From Zhengella mangrovi (GTDB lineage: Bacteria > Pseudomonadota > Alphaproteobacteria > Rhizobiales > Rhizobiaceae), in assembly GCF_002727065.1 (NCBI RefSeq), contig NZ_PDVP01000002.1, forward strand, positions 558,001-622,000: 64,000 nt of DNA, read 5' to 3'. The notes beneath the pieces are model-generated. The model was not told the DNA's origin. It did not search any database and saw only the letters and a list, made by a program, of their open reading frames with translations. This document shows positions 1 to 7,837 of the stretch, piece after piece. The translations under genes were made by a program, and so were the position numbers. The stretch's first letter is position 1. Each line of letters opens with the position of its first letter.

Positions 1-740
1 TTCGTCTCGATGGCCTTGCCAATGCCGGAGATGGCCGTCAGATCGTCGGCCTTGCCGCGGCGCGGGCGCTTGAGGACCGGCGGCTTCTTTCCTACTTCCG
101 GGATGGCCGACGGCTGGCCGCCACCCGATGTTTCCACCTCGCCCCTGTCGACCCGGCGGGAAAAGCCGGTTTCCCCGCCCTTTGCCAGGATGGCGGCCTG
201 GCTGACCCAGTCCTCGCGCTCGATGCGGCCCGGAAAGGCCAGCCGCTCGCCCCAGGCCTGCTGGTCTGCAGCAGACCAGGCGGCGACCTGGGAGAAGGAC
301 GTGATGCCCTCGGCGTTCAGCCGCGCCTCGTTCTGGCGTCCGATGCCGCGGATCCGCTTCAGGTCATCCCGGGTTCCGGCGGAAGCCGCGGCCGGCGCCG
401 ATGCCGTTGTCCGCTTGCGGTCCGGTTTCGGCTCAGGCGCTTCCGGCGCGACAGGAGCGATGGCCGCAGCCGGCGCCATGACCGGCTCTGCGGCTGTCTT
501 TTCAGGCGGCACTGCTTCAGCCGTGGCGAGCGTGTTAACAGGTGCCGGCGGCGCAGAAACGGGTTCGGCTGGCGCGGTGCGGACCGGCTGGCGGGATGCC
601 GTGGCCATGGCGAGGGGCTCCGACGGCCGCACCTCTTCGTTGGCCGTGCCGAAGGCACGCTTGAGCAGGCTGCCAAGAATGCAGCCGACGATGAAGGCGA
701 TCAGCAGCAGGAGCCCGGTCTGGATGATGAATGCCGTCAT
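1..740 (-). CDS. Helix-hairpin-helix membrane-anchored protein (3' end outside window)
   Basis: The minus-strand frame opens with ATG at 740 and runs off the left edge, so at least 246 residues are present and the C-terminus is missing. Residues 4-24 form one hydrophobic segment (FIIQTGLLLLIAFIVG), followed by an Ala/Pro/Glu-rich linker of about 100 residues. A helix-hairpin-helix-like module (DDLKRIRGIGRQNEARL) comes next, and a second begins near the left edge (DDLTAISGIGKAIE). The architecture matches the COG3743-like 'helix-hairpin-helix domain' proteins that often follow an OmpA gene in Hyphomicrobiales. The gene follows a 31-codon gene and the OmpA gene on the same strand, so it is probably co-transcribed. 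The function is unknown; such HhH modules resemble those of NuoE C-termini and structure-specific DNA-binding proteins. The longer reading frames on either strand here are out of phase with these domains. Confidence 0.75.
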   Translation of the reverse strand, partial: MTAFIIQTGLLLLIAFIVGCILGSLLKRAFGTANEEVRPSEPLAMATASRQPVRTAPAEPVSAPPAPVNTLATAEAVPPEKTAAEPVMAPAAAIAPVAPEAPEPKPDRKRTTASAPAAASAGTRDDLKRIRGIGRQNEARLNAEGITSFSQVAAWSAADQQAWGERLAFPGRIEREDWVSQAAILAKGGETGFSRRVDRGEVETSGGGQPSAIPEVGKKPPVLKRPRRGKADDLTAISGIGKAIET

Positions 741-768
741 GGCCGTCAGTTTCTCCCCTTCTTCGCCT

Positions 769-864
769 TCACACGCGTTTTCGGCAGGTCATCCATCCGG
801 TAATCACGCCTGCAAACAAGGCGATGAACAGGAAAAACCAGAGGTCGGACACAAGGTACCACAT
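769..864 (-). CDS. 31-residue single-pass membrane peptide
   Basis: This short frame has ATG at 864, stop TGA at 769-771, and a strong Shine-Dalgarno sequence (AGGAGG) 8 bases before the start. The product begins MWYLVSDLWFFLFIALF and ends in a basic tail (CRKRV), so it is a single transmembrane helix with a positive C-terminus. It lies between the OmpA/BON gene (its start is 5 bp from that stop) and the helix-hairpin-helix gene, 28 bp before the latter. The excellent ribosome site, tight spacing and amphipathic design argue it is translated. Function is unknown; it may assist the neighbouring envelope proteins. Confidence 0.6.
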   Translation of the reverse strand: MWYLVSDLWFFLFIALFAGVITGWMTCRKRV

Positions 865-868
865 CGGT

Positions 869-2635
869 TCATTCCTCCTGCTGCCCGGTGACCCGGAACT
901 CGATCCGGCGGTTGCGCGCCTTGTTTTCCGGCGTGTCGTCGGGCGCGACGGGCGCCGTTTCGCCGTATCCGACCGCCGTCATCCGGGAGGCCGGAACACC
1001 GGCGCGCACCAGGGCCTCGACCACGGCGCCGGCACGCGCCTCCGACAAGGCCATGTTCTGCTGGTCGTCCCCGTCGGAATCGGTATGGCCGGCCACCTCG
1101 ATCGCCGACGTGGTACAGCGGATGGCGACGCCGGCCAGCCGGTCGATCATGCCCAGCGAATCGGCGTCAAGCGACGCGCTGCCGGTATCGAAATAGATGC
1201 GGTTGCCGCCGAGGATGGCGTCGAAGCCCTGCTGGCAGGCTTCGGCCTGCAGCGGTCCGGCCGCCGCCGCGGGAGCCGGCTCGACGGACGATGCCAGGGA
1301 CAGCCCTTCCGGCAGGGCAGCGCGCAGGCTGGCGGCGAGTGCATCCGGTTCCGTCATGGACCGGGCTTCCCCTTTCAGCGTGACGGCGCCGCTGGAAAAG
1401 GCAACCTCGCCCGCAGCCATGCGGACCAGCGCCTGCATGGCCGCGACGGCCGCAGCTTCGAAGCCGTCCGGCGCGCCCTTGCCCGGCTTCTGGGCGTCGC
1501 GGACATTGCCCGGCCCGACCATGCGCGCCGCGCGCGCCGCAAGCCGCTGTCCGGCTGCCTCGTCCGGCACGGCGCCGGAGAGCGCGAGACCGTTTCCGTC
1601 CGTCGTTGCCTGCCAGGACCAGGGCGGCTCCGGCAAGACGATCTCCGACGAGGCGATCTCGAGGCCGTCGGGCGCGGCCTTCAGCGCCGCCTCGGCGCGG
1701 GCTTTCGTCGCTTCATCGGCTGCGAGGCCGCTGAACTGCAGGCTTGAGCCGGTAAGCACCATCCGCCCGCGGCGAAGCTGGGCCAGCGCCTGAAGCGCCT
1801 GTCCGGCAAAGGCCGGAAAGGCCTGCGGCGCCCCGGCGCCAATCCGCAGGCGGTTGTCGACCTGCGCGCCCGGCGCCTGCCCGGACATCGTCGCGACCAT
1901 GGCATCGCGCGCCGCTGGCGTCGGGGCGAAGCCTTCCAGCAAGACGGCATCGCCATCCTTCATGGCGGACAGCACGTAATCGCCCTCGACCGGCGCCGGC
2001 TCGACGGCGATCACGCCCGCGGTCAGGCCGGCGGGCAGCACCGTCGCGCCAAGGCCGACGAGCGCCTCGTAGGCGTCGATGTCGGCCGCAGTCCCCTTCA
2101 GCGAAAAGCTGCCGGCTTGCGCCACGGCCTCGCCGTGGGCCAGTTCTGCCAGTTTCTCCATGGCGAATTCGGCCTGCGCGGTGTAGCTCTCCGGCGCGCC
2201 GCGCGCGAGGGTCATCGCATCGGTGATCTTCAGGCCGGGAAACTGCGCCGCCGCGGCATCCACGACAGCCAGGTGGGCCGCGCGCTGCGGGAAATGCCCG
2301 GACAAGGTGATGCCATCGGCGTTCTTGGTGGCGGAAAACCGGTACGGATCGGCCAGGTCTGCCAGGGTGGTCTCATCGACGACGGTTCGCACGCCATAGG
2401 CGGAGGCGACCTGGCGCAGCGTTTCGGCACGAGCCTCTTCGTCCGGCGCGACGCCGGAAAGAACGACATCGCGGGCGTTGTAGCGGACCGTGGCCCAATG
2501 GTCCTTGCCGAGTGCGTGGGCGACCTTGGCCGCGAGGTCGCTTTCGACCGGGGAAACCCGGACCCAAACCGCCAAGACGGTCAAAAGAACCGTGGAGAGG
2601 ATCGCCGGCCAAACCCATCGTTTCCAGTCAAACAT
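869..2635 (-). CDS. OmpA-family envelope protein with BON-like repeats
   Basis: This is a 588-residue protein when started at the ATG at 2635 (MFDWKRW); a frame extension to 2665 exists but adds only an unlikely leader. Residues 8-25 form an N-terminal membrane anchor. The middle region consists of repeated segments resembling BON domains (for example VVLSGVAPDEEARAE and VVDETTLADL). Residues about 465-585 are an OmpA-like peptidoglycan-binding domain with FDTGSASL, GHTDSDGD and the closing NRRIEFRV. It probably tethers the cell envelope to peptidoglycan in the periplasm. It is the first gene of a three-gene minus-strand set with the 31-residue peptide and the helix-hairpin-helix protein. The family is clear; the specific role is not. 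Confidence 0.85.
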   Translation of the reverse strand: MFDWKRWVWPAILSTVLLTVLAVWVRVSPVESDLAAKVAHALGKDHWATVRYNARDVVLSGVAPDEEARAETLRQVASAYGVRTVVDETTLADLADPYRFSATKNADGITLSGHFPQRAAHLAVVDAAAAQFPGLKITDAMTLARGAPESYTAQAEFAMEKLAELAHGEAVAQAGSFSLKGTAADIDAYEALVGLGATVLPAGLTAGVIAVEPAPVEGDYVLSAMKDGDAVLLEGFAPTPAARDAMVATMSGQAPGAQVDNRLRIGAGAPQAFPAFAGQALQALAQLRRGRMVLTGSSLQFSGLAADEATKARAEAALKAAPDGLEIASSEIVLPEPPWSWQATTDGNGLALSGAVPDEAAGQRLAARAARMVGPGNVRDAQKPGKGAPDGFEAAAVAAMQALVRMAAGEVAFSSGAVTLKGEARSMTEPDALAASLRAALPEGLSLASSVEPAPAAAAGPLQAEACQQGFDAILGGNRIYFDTGSASLDADSLGMIDRLAGVAIRCTTSAIEVAGHTDSDGDDQQNMALSEARAGAVVEALVRAGVPASRMTAVGYGETAPVAPDDTPENKARNRRIEFRVTGQQEE

Positions 2636-2740
2636 CGTCACCCCCGATGACGGAACCCGCCGCAAGCCAGCGTTTCACCCATGGCGCAACTTTAAGACAG
2701 GCGGCGGTGAGCGCAAGTACCAGGGGGAGAACCGGCGTGC

Positions 2741-2774
2741 AAAACGAAAAGGGCCCGGCATCGCTGCCGGGCCC
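2741..2774 (-). terminator. Rho-independent terminator of porin 1
   Basis: A perfect 10-bp stem (GGGCCCGGCA / TGCCGGGCCC, 2751-2774) with a 4-base loop is followed, reading on the minus strand, by TTTTCGTTTT. It lies 24 bp after the porin stop. Confidence 0.85.
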
Positions 2775-2797
2775 GGATCGTGCTGAACCGTCGAGGA

Positions 2798-3880
2798 TCA
2801 GAAGTAGCGGGTGAAGCGCACGAAGCTCGACAGCGAGCCGGAAAGGCCGTCCGCCTTGGTGTAGACCGACTCGGTGCGGACCTCGAAGTTCTGGACCGGG
2901 GTCCAGACCGTCGACAGTTCGGCTGCCCAGGCATCCGGCGAGCCGGCCAGGGCATAGTTGGTGTCGTTGAAGTACTGGAAGCCGACGGAGGCCGAGAACG
3001 TGTCGGTGAAGACGTGGTTGTAGGAGGCCAGGACCGACCACTCGGACCCCACGGCATAGGCGTTCGGCGTGTCGGCGTAGAAGCCGAGCAGGCGCAGCGA
3101 CGAGCCGTTCATGTTGGGGATGTTGTACTGCATGCCGAGTTGCGCGGACCAGCCGCCCTGGCGGCCGGGCAGGATGAGGTAGTCGTTGTCGTAGGCGACC
3201 TTGGCCCAGGCACCGCCCCAGCCGGCGTTGTAGGACAGGACGCCGACAACATCGGGAACCCAGTCCGTCGCGGCCGGGCCTTCGTCATGCTCGAGCGAGA
3301 GCGTGGCGGCAAAACCGTTGGCCGAAAAGGTGTAGTTGACCTGGTGGCGAAGCTGGTAGGCGTAGTAGAGGCCGCCATCGGAATGGGAGCCATAGACCGC
3401 CACGCCGGCGTTCATCGAATCGACCCAGGCCGACTCGGTGTAGCCCATGCGCAGGCCGCCGAGTTCGAGGTAGGCCTGGTTGAAGGCGACGTTGCCGTCG
3501 ATGTTGGTGCCCCAGGTGCCCTGGAGGCGGATGTAGGAGCGCAGCGTGCCCCACTCAGTGTCCGAGCGGGCGTCGATGTTGAGGCGGCCGCGGGTCGCCA
3601 CGTTGTACCCGCCGTAGCCGAAGCCGTGGTAGCCGGGCGTGTCGGTGATGGCGAGGCCACCGTCGCGGTCGCTGGTGCCACCGACCTGGAAGTAGACATA
3701 GCCGTTGATCGACAGGCAGGTCTCCGTCCCGGGGATGTAGAAGAAGCCCGCGCCGTAGGCATCGCAGACCTTCACATATTCGACCGGTTCGGGTTCGTAG
3801 ACAACCGCGTCGGCAGCACGGGCGCCGGAAACGGCAGCCAGCGCCGCCGCGGAGCCAAGAAGAAGGCCCTTGAATGTCAT
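2798..3880 (-). CDS. Outer-membrane porin, Omp2 type (paralogue 1)
   Basis: This 360-residue porin belongs to the Hyphomicrobiales Porin_2 family. It has a 22-residue signal peptide ending GARA-ADAVV and then the family-typical start (VYEPEPVEYVKVCDAYGAG, FYIPGTETCL). The chain alternates short beta-strand-like segments and ends in Phe (VRFTRYF), as required for Bam-mediated insertion. It forms a trimeric general diffusion channel in the outer membrane. It is one of three paralogues in 6 kb and the most divergent: its leader lacks the hairpin seen before the other two, and its signal peptide is MTFKGLLL rather than MNIKSLLL. A strong terminator follows. Confidence 0.93.
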   Translation of the reverse strand: MTFKGLLLGSAAALAAVSGARAADAVVYEPEPVEYVKVCDAYGAGFFYIPGTETCLSINGYVYFQVGGTSDRDGGLAITDTPGYHGFGYGGYNVATRGRLNIDARSDTEWGTLRSYIRLQGTWGTNIDGNVAFNQAYLELGGLRMGYTESAWVDSMNAGVAVYGSHSDGGLYYAYQLRHQVNYTFSANGFAATLSLEHDEGPAATDWVPDVVGVLSYNAGWGGAWAKVAYDNDYLILPGRQGGWSAQLGMQYNIPNMNGSSLRLLGFYADTPNAYAVGSEWSVLASYNHVFTDTFSASVGFQYFNDTNYALAGSPDAWAAELSTVWTPVQNFEVRTESVYTKADGLSGSLSSFVRFTRYF

Positions 3881-4320
3881 CGTCAGTCTCTCCGTTCAAG
3901 ATGCCCCGCCATGCCGGCCGGGGTCGATTGTTTGTTGCCTGTGGCGCCGCCGCCTTCTGGAGCCGGGAGGCGCTGACCAGCACCTCACTGGCCGCCAAGC
4001 GTTGCTGCGGGATTTGAATTTCGGCAATCGCTTTTTTAGCCGGAGAATCACAAGGATCAGCCACTGTTGCTGCGACGCAACATAGCCGGCAAAAAACCAA
4101 GCCAAGTCATTGGCAATTGCCTTTTTTCTAGGCTGAGCCCGGTAGCCTCGCCTTCCCCAGAGGAAGATCGCGGCCACGGCTCACGACCCGCCAGGCAAGG
4201 GGCGTTCGAAAGGGTTCGCCGCGGCTCCGGCTTCATCCCTGGCCGGGATTGCGCGCAGGTTGCGCCAGGGTGGCGCGCAGCGGCAAAGCCCCGGCGATTG
4301 GCAGCGGGGTGCTTGCGGTG
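3881..4320. other. Intergenic region upstream of porin 1, downstream of the integrase
   Basis: These 440 bp hold the porin 1 leader and presumably its promoter. The AT-richest part is 4010-4130, which contains the palindrome GGCAATTGCC at 4110-4119 and A/T tracts. I found no convincing -35/-10 pair, no reading frame with coding character and no RNA fold I could name. Confidence 0.5.
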
Positions 4321-5316
4321 TCAGCCGGCCTGGCCAGCCAACGTGTTTCCCCGGTTCTGTTCCAGGGGCGGCACGGGAACGGACGGCCGGCGTCTCTCGA
4401 CGACCCGGAATGCCTCCAGCACGTTGACGCAGGCGTCGAGGTCGTTGGCGGCCAGGTGGGCGTAGCGCATGGTCACGTGGAGGGTCTGGTGGCCGAGCCA
4501 CATCTGCACGCGCCGGATATCGACCCCGCCCTTGACGAGACGCGATGCGCAGGTGTGGCGCAGGACGTGCGGAACGACGTCGGCGTCGGCGCCGAGGCCG
4601 CATTCCTTCTTGGCCTTGTTCCAGACGAACCGGAACCCCTGCTGGTTGAGCATCACGAAGGGGCCGCGCAGTCCCCTGCCCCGGCGCTCGTCGAGCACAT
4701 CGAGCGCCCGTCGCGTCAGGGGCACGGTGCGGCTGCGATTCGACTTGGTGACCCAGAACGTGGCGCGGCCATCGTGGATGTCGTTCCAGGTGAGCGCAAG
4801 CGCCTCGCCGAGGCGTGCGCCGGTATCGACCAGGAACACGGCCAGCCGCCAGGCATCGCGGCTATGGGCGCATAGGGATGAAAAGAGACGCTCCTCCTCC
4901 TCGGTTTCGAGGAAGCGGATCCGACCCTGCCGTTCCTTTTGCCGCCGGAACTCCGGCAGGCCGACAATATCGCCCATCTTGCGCGCCTTGCGGAGCAGCT
5001 TGCCGAGCGCCGCCATCTTGCGGTTGATGGTGGCGTTGGAATTGCCCTTCGCACGAAGGCTACCGGTGACGTCATCAAGCATGTCCTCGGAAAAGATACT
5101 GAAGGCCTGCCGCCTGAGCAGCAAGTCGATCTCATCGAGGAAAGCGGCCACGTGGCGCTTGTGCTGACCCTCTTCCCAGAGAACATCCAGGTAGAGGCCG
5201 GCCAGGTCGCCAACGGTCACGCTCTGCACAACCTTGATTCGCGGGCCCGGGCCCGATGCCCGGTGTCCGGCCGGTGCAAGCACCCGCCGCCGCAATCCGA
5301 TTCGTCTTTCACTCAC
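4321..5316 (-). CDS. Tyrosine recombinase / phage-type integrase (solo)
   Basis: This is a site-specific recombinase with all catalytic residues. Counted from the GTG at 5316 (331 residues) they are Arg168 in DTGARLGEAL, Lys191 in TKSNRSRTV, His250 and Arg253 in HVLRHTCASR, His276 in WLGHQTLH and the nucleophile Tyr285 in MRYAHL. Residues about 33-110 form the SAM-like core-binding domain. The frame stays open to an ATG at 5511, but the extension looks non-coding, so the start is uncertain. No excisionase, relaxase, phage or cargo gene lies nearby: the gene sits alone between two porin genes. It may be a relic of an integrated element, or a domesticated recombinase acting on the porin region. 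The domain call is firm and the role unknown. Confidence 0.85.
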   Translation of the reverse strand: MSERRIGLRRRVLAPAGHRASGPGPRIKVVQSVTVGDLAGLYLDVLWEEGQHKRHVAAFLDEIDLLLRRQAFSIFSEDMLDDVTGSLRAKGNSNATINRKMAALGKLLRKARKMGDIVGLPEFRRQKERQGRIRFLETEEEERLFSSLCAHSRDAWRLAVFLVDTGARLGEALALTWNDIHDGRATFWVTKSNRSRTVPLTRRALDVLDERRGRGLRGPFVMLNQQGFRFVWNKAKKECGLGADADVVPHVLRHTCASRLVKGGVDIRRVQMWLGHQTLHVTMRYAHLAANDLDACVNVLEAFRVVERRRPSVPVPPLEQNRGNTLAGQAG

Positions 5317-5628
5317 GGCGTTCCACCCCAACGCTGAGATATCCGCCCTTTCCGAACGCCGGGATGGCCGCACAACCATGCCCGAGACATCATTCTTCCA
5401 GGACCGCACACAGCCTCCCGTAATCGAAGGAATGCCCCGCGTCGAGACGGGATTTCGGCTCCCAGCCGCCCCCGGTTCAACAGGCATTGCTTCAAGAACT
5501 TGGATTGCCACGTGCTTTTCGCCGAAAGCCCCCGGTCTCCTTTCGCATGATTTTATCTGGATAAGGCAGAAGGGCGCCGGCCTTGGCCGGCCGGCGCCCC
5601 TCCAGGATCACATCAACCGATCTTCCGA
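5317..5628. other. Gap between integrase and porin 2
   Basis: These 312 bp contain the in-frame but poorly conserved-looking upstream extension of the integrase frame (to 5511) and the porin 2 terminator. No further gene is visible. Confidence 0.4.
5561..5599 (-). terminator. Terminator of porin 2
   Basis: An 11-bp perfect stem (GGGCGCCGGCC / GGCCGGCGCCC, 5572-5599) with a 6-base loop lies 30 bp after the porin 2 stop. The T-tract on the minus strand is weak (TTCTGCCTTAT). Confidence 0.65.
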
Positions 5629-6732
5629 TCAGAAGTAGCGGGTGAAGCGCACGTAGCCGGACACGGTGCCCTTCGAGTTGAGCGCGTTGTCGTCCTGGTA
5701 GGCGATTTCCGAGCGCACTTCGAAGTTCTGAACCGGGGTCCAGATCATGGAGAGCTCGCCGACGTAGGAGTCGACGCCCGACTTGGTTTTCGTGCCGGCC
5801 ATGTAGTGGTCCATGTTGTACTGGAAGCCTACCGACGCCGAGAAGGTATTCGAGAACACATGGCTATAGGATGCCAGGATCGAGTACTTGGCAGCGCCAT
5901 AGGCCGCATTGGTCGCACCGCTCGCCACGCCATAGGCGTTGTCACGATCGGCGTAGTAGCCGATCAGGCGGAGGTTATCGCCACCCATGTTCGGCACGTT
6001 GAACTGCGTGCCAACCGAAGCGGCGACACCGCTCATCGACTCATCGTAGGCCACCTTGGCCCAAACGGCACCCCATCCGGCATTGTAAGCCAGCTTGCCG
6101 ACCACATCCGGCGTCCAGTTGGAGGCATTGGCGCTGGCATCGTCATGCTCCAGCGAGATCGTGCCGGTCATGCCGTTGAGGCCAAAGGTGTAGGCGATCA
6201 GGTGACGCTGCTGGTAGCCGTAGTAAAGACCGGTGTCGGAATGCGAACCCCAGTTGGACGCGCCGCCGTTCTGCGTCTGGCTCCAGGCCGATTCCGTGTA
6301 GCCCATGCGCAGGCCGCCGAGCTCGATGAGAGCCTGGTCAAGCTTGGCCGCACCGTCACCATTGGTGCCCCACTGACCCTGGACACGAATGAGGGAGCGC
6401 AGCGTGCCCCACTCGGTATCCGAACGCGCATCGACGTTCAGGCGGGCGCGGGTGTGGAGAACGTAGCCGTCATTCATCGCGTCGCCGTAAATGGACGAGT
6501 TGACGTCATTGGTGTTGTTGCGGGTGTGACCACCGACCTGCATGCGGACATAGCCGTTGATCGACAGGCAGGTCTCGGTGCCCGGGATGTAGAAGAAGCC
6601 AGCGCCGTAAGCATCGCAGACGCGGACATACTCAACCGGCTCCGGCTCGTAAACGATCGCGTCGGCGGCCTGGGCGGCGGAAGCGGCGACCATGGCAGCC
6701 GCGGAGCCGAGAAGAAGGCTCTTGATGTTCAT
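5629..6732 (-). CDS. Outer-membrane porin, Omp2 type (paralogue 2)
   Basis: This 367-residue porin has signal peptide MNIKSLLLGSAAAMVAASAAQA cleaved before ADAIV. The conserved mature start and the Cys pair region (VCDAYGAG ... TETCLSINGYV) follow, and the C-terminus is GYVRFTRYF. It is closely related to paralogue 3: signal peptides are identical and so is the Shine-Dalgarno region. As in paralogue 3, GGAG sits in the loop of a short hairpin just before the start codon. It is a trimeric outer-membrane diffusion channel by family. Differences from paralogue 3 cluster in predicted loops, suggesting altered pore or surface properties. Confidence 0.93.
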   Translation of the reverse strand: MNIKSLLLGSAAAMVAASAAQAADAIVYEPEPVEYVRVCDAYGAGFFYIPGTETCLSINGYVRMQVGGHTRNNTNDVNSSIYGDAMNDGYVLHTRARLNVDARSDTEWGTLRSLIRVQGQWGTNGDGAAKLDQALIELGGLRMGYTESAWSQTQNGGASNWGSHSDTGLYYGYQQRHLIAYTFGLNGMTGTISLEHDDASANASNWTPDVVGKLAYNAGWGAVWAKVAYDESMSGVAASVGTQFNVPNMGGDNLRLIGYYADRDNAYGVASGATNAAYGAAKYSILASYSHVFSNTFSASVGFQYNMDHYMAGTKTKSGVDSYVGELSMIWTPVQNFEVRSEIAYQDDNALNSKGTVSGYVRFTRYF

Positions 6733-6750
6733 TGTTGACCTCCAGTCAAC
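6733..6750 (-). promoter_or_regulatory. Hairpin around the porin 2 ribosome-binding site
   Basis: GTTGAC-TGGAG-GTCAAC (6734-6750, minus strand) forms a 6-bp stem whose loop is the GGAG Shine-Dalgarno sequence, ending one base before ATG. The same arrangement occurs before porin 3. Confidence 0.5.
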
Positions 6751-6918
6751 GATGAACCGGAATGAGGCCGAATCCGGCCGGCGAAAGGCCCTATCCTTTT
6801 GATCTGTTTTTTCTTTTTATCGTTCGAGCTCCCCCTTGCCAGGCGATCGCGGCAGCAAGTGGCGCGATGGAGGGGTCATGGAGGCCTGTCTACCGGGCCA
6901 TGACAGCGCGCCCGCGCC

Positions 6919-7196
6919 GTCGGAGCGGTGAGCGAAGCGTACCGGCGTGAGACAAGGGAAATGGCGGCGCGTTCAGGATCCGTTCGAACTCGAAGGCGCA
7001 GGCCGCGACGGCGGCCCGGGCTTCCGCCCGCCCCGTCGGAGCCGTGAGCGAAGCGTACCGGCGTGAGACAAGACAAATGGCGGCGCGTTCAGGATCCGTT
7101 CGAACCCGAAGCCGGAGGCCGCGACGGCGGCCCGGGCTTTCGCCCGCCCCGTCGGAGCCGTGAGCGAAGCGAACTCGCGTGAGACAAGGGAAATGG
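6919..7196 (-). repeat. 116-bp tandem repeats in the tRNA-Ser trailer, each holding a tRNA 3'-end remnant
   Basis: Units start at 6919, 7035 and 7151 (period exactly 116 bp). The third is truncated at 7196 because the true tRNA 3' end takes over. Read on the minus strand, each full unit contains a T-arm-like GTTCGAAC, then CGCCGCCA, then the trailer TTTCCCTTGTCTCACGC. The genuine tRNA ends CTCCGCCA and continues with the same trailer. The units are therefore diverged duplications of the tRNA 3' portion plus trailer. A minus-strand open frame crosses the repeats and would encode a very basic repetitive peptide, but nothing else supports it as a gene. Confidence 0.75.
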
Positions 7197-7283
7197 CGGA
7201 GAGGAAGGGATTCGAACCCTCGAGACGGTTTCCCGTCTACTCCCTTAGCAGGGGAGCGCCTTCGACCACTCGGCCACCTCTCC
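7194..7283 (-). tRNA. tRNA-Ser (anticodon GCU)
   Basis: A 90-base class II tRNA has its CCA encoded. The acceptor stem pairs GGAGAGG with CCTCTCC and the discriminator base is G. The anticodon GCT (complement of 7247-7249) sits in the loop CTGCTAA closed by CTCCC/GGGAG. A long variable arm (TAGACGGGAAACCGTCT) and the T-arm GGTTCGAATCC follow. The long variable arm and GCU anticodon specify serine AGC/AGU codons. Confidence 0.96.
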
Positions 7284-7295
7284 GTTGCGCGGTGG

Positions 7296-7324
7296 ATAAA
7301 GAAAAGCCCCCGCGGAATCAACAA
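7296..7324 (-). promoter_or_regulatory. Probable promoter of tRNA-Ser
   Basis: On the minus strand TTGTTG (7324-7319), a 17-base spacer and CTTTAT (7301-7296) precede the tRNA 5' end by 12 bases, which fits a sigma-70 promoter with a very short leader. Confidence 0.55.
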
Positions 7325-7837
7325 GGCAATCGAGCCGGACTGCATTTTCTTCTGTCGCTCGCGCGCGAGGCCTGGCACGCCAGCGCACTGTGGCGCTTCC
7401 GCAACGCCGGCCCGGCCGGGGACGGCGAATCCCGCCCTGCCGCGCACCGGCTCACGCGCCCGTGTGGTATGGCAACGGAAGGCGCGCCCGCGGGACACCA
7501 GGGCCGATTCCCGCGATTCTCCCGTGATTCCGCGCTTTTTCGCTTGAACCGGCCCGGCATGGCATCACGAAAAGCGGGAAAATGGCCGAGTTCGTTAACA
7601 GGACGTTACCGACCCCACCGAAATCGTGTCATTTGTGCAACAAGCCCCATGCATCGGCACCGGGGGGAGGTTTTCGGGTGACGATCTTTGTTGAACGCCG
7701 CAACCGCATGCGTATTGTCAGCCTCGAAGAAGGGGCGCGGACAGCGCGTCTTTTTCGGAATTGGGGATGGGGCAGGGAAACGCTGTCCTTCAGCTAAAGT
7801 ACCCAGACCCGTTATTAACTTTGACTGGAGGTCAACA
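7325..7837. other. Intergenic region before porin 3
   Basis: Together with the tRNA promoter this is 554 bp between tRNA-Ser and porin 3. The part from 7580 on is AT-richer and presumably holds the porin 3 promoter and leader. I see no coding-like frame and no named RNA. Confidence 0.4.
7821..7835 (+). promoter_or_regulatory. Hairpin around the porin 3 ribosome-binding site
   Basis: TTGAC-TGGAG-GTCAA places the GGAG Shine-Dalgarno sequence in the loop of a 5-bp stem, 2 bases before ATG 7838. It is nearly the same sequence as before porin 2. Confidence 0.5.

Noticed and set aside
4321-7283. Integrative element attached at tRNA-Ser by the nearby integrase
   Set aside because: I looked for a copy of the tRNA 3' end near the integrase and found none; the integrase is separated from the tRNA by a porin gene, and no cargo is present.
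6890-7498. 202-residue minus-strand protein over tRNA-Ser
   Set aside because: It reads through the tRNA gene and its trailer repeats, so any coding appearance comes from the repeat; no start signal is present.
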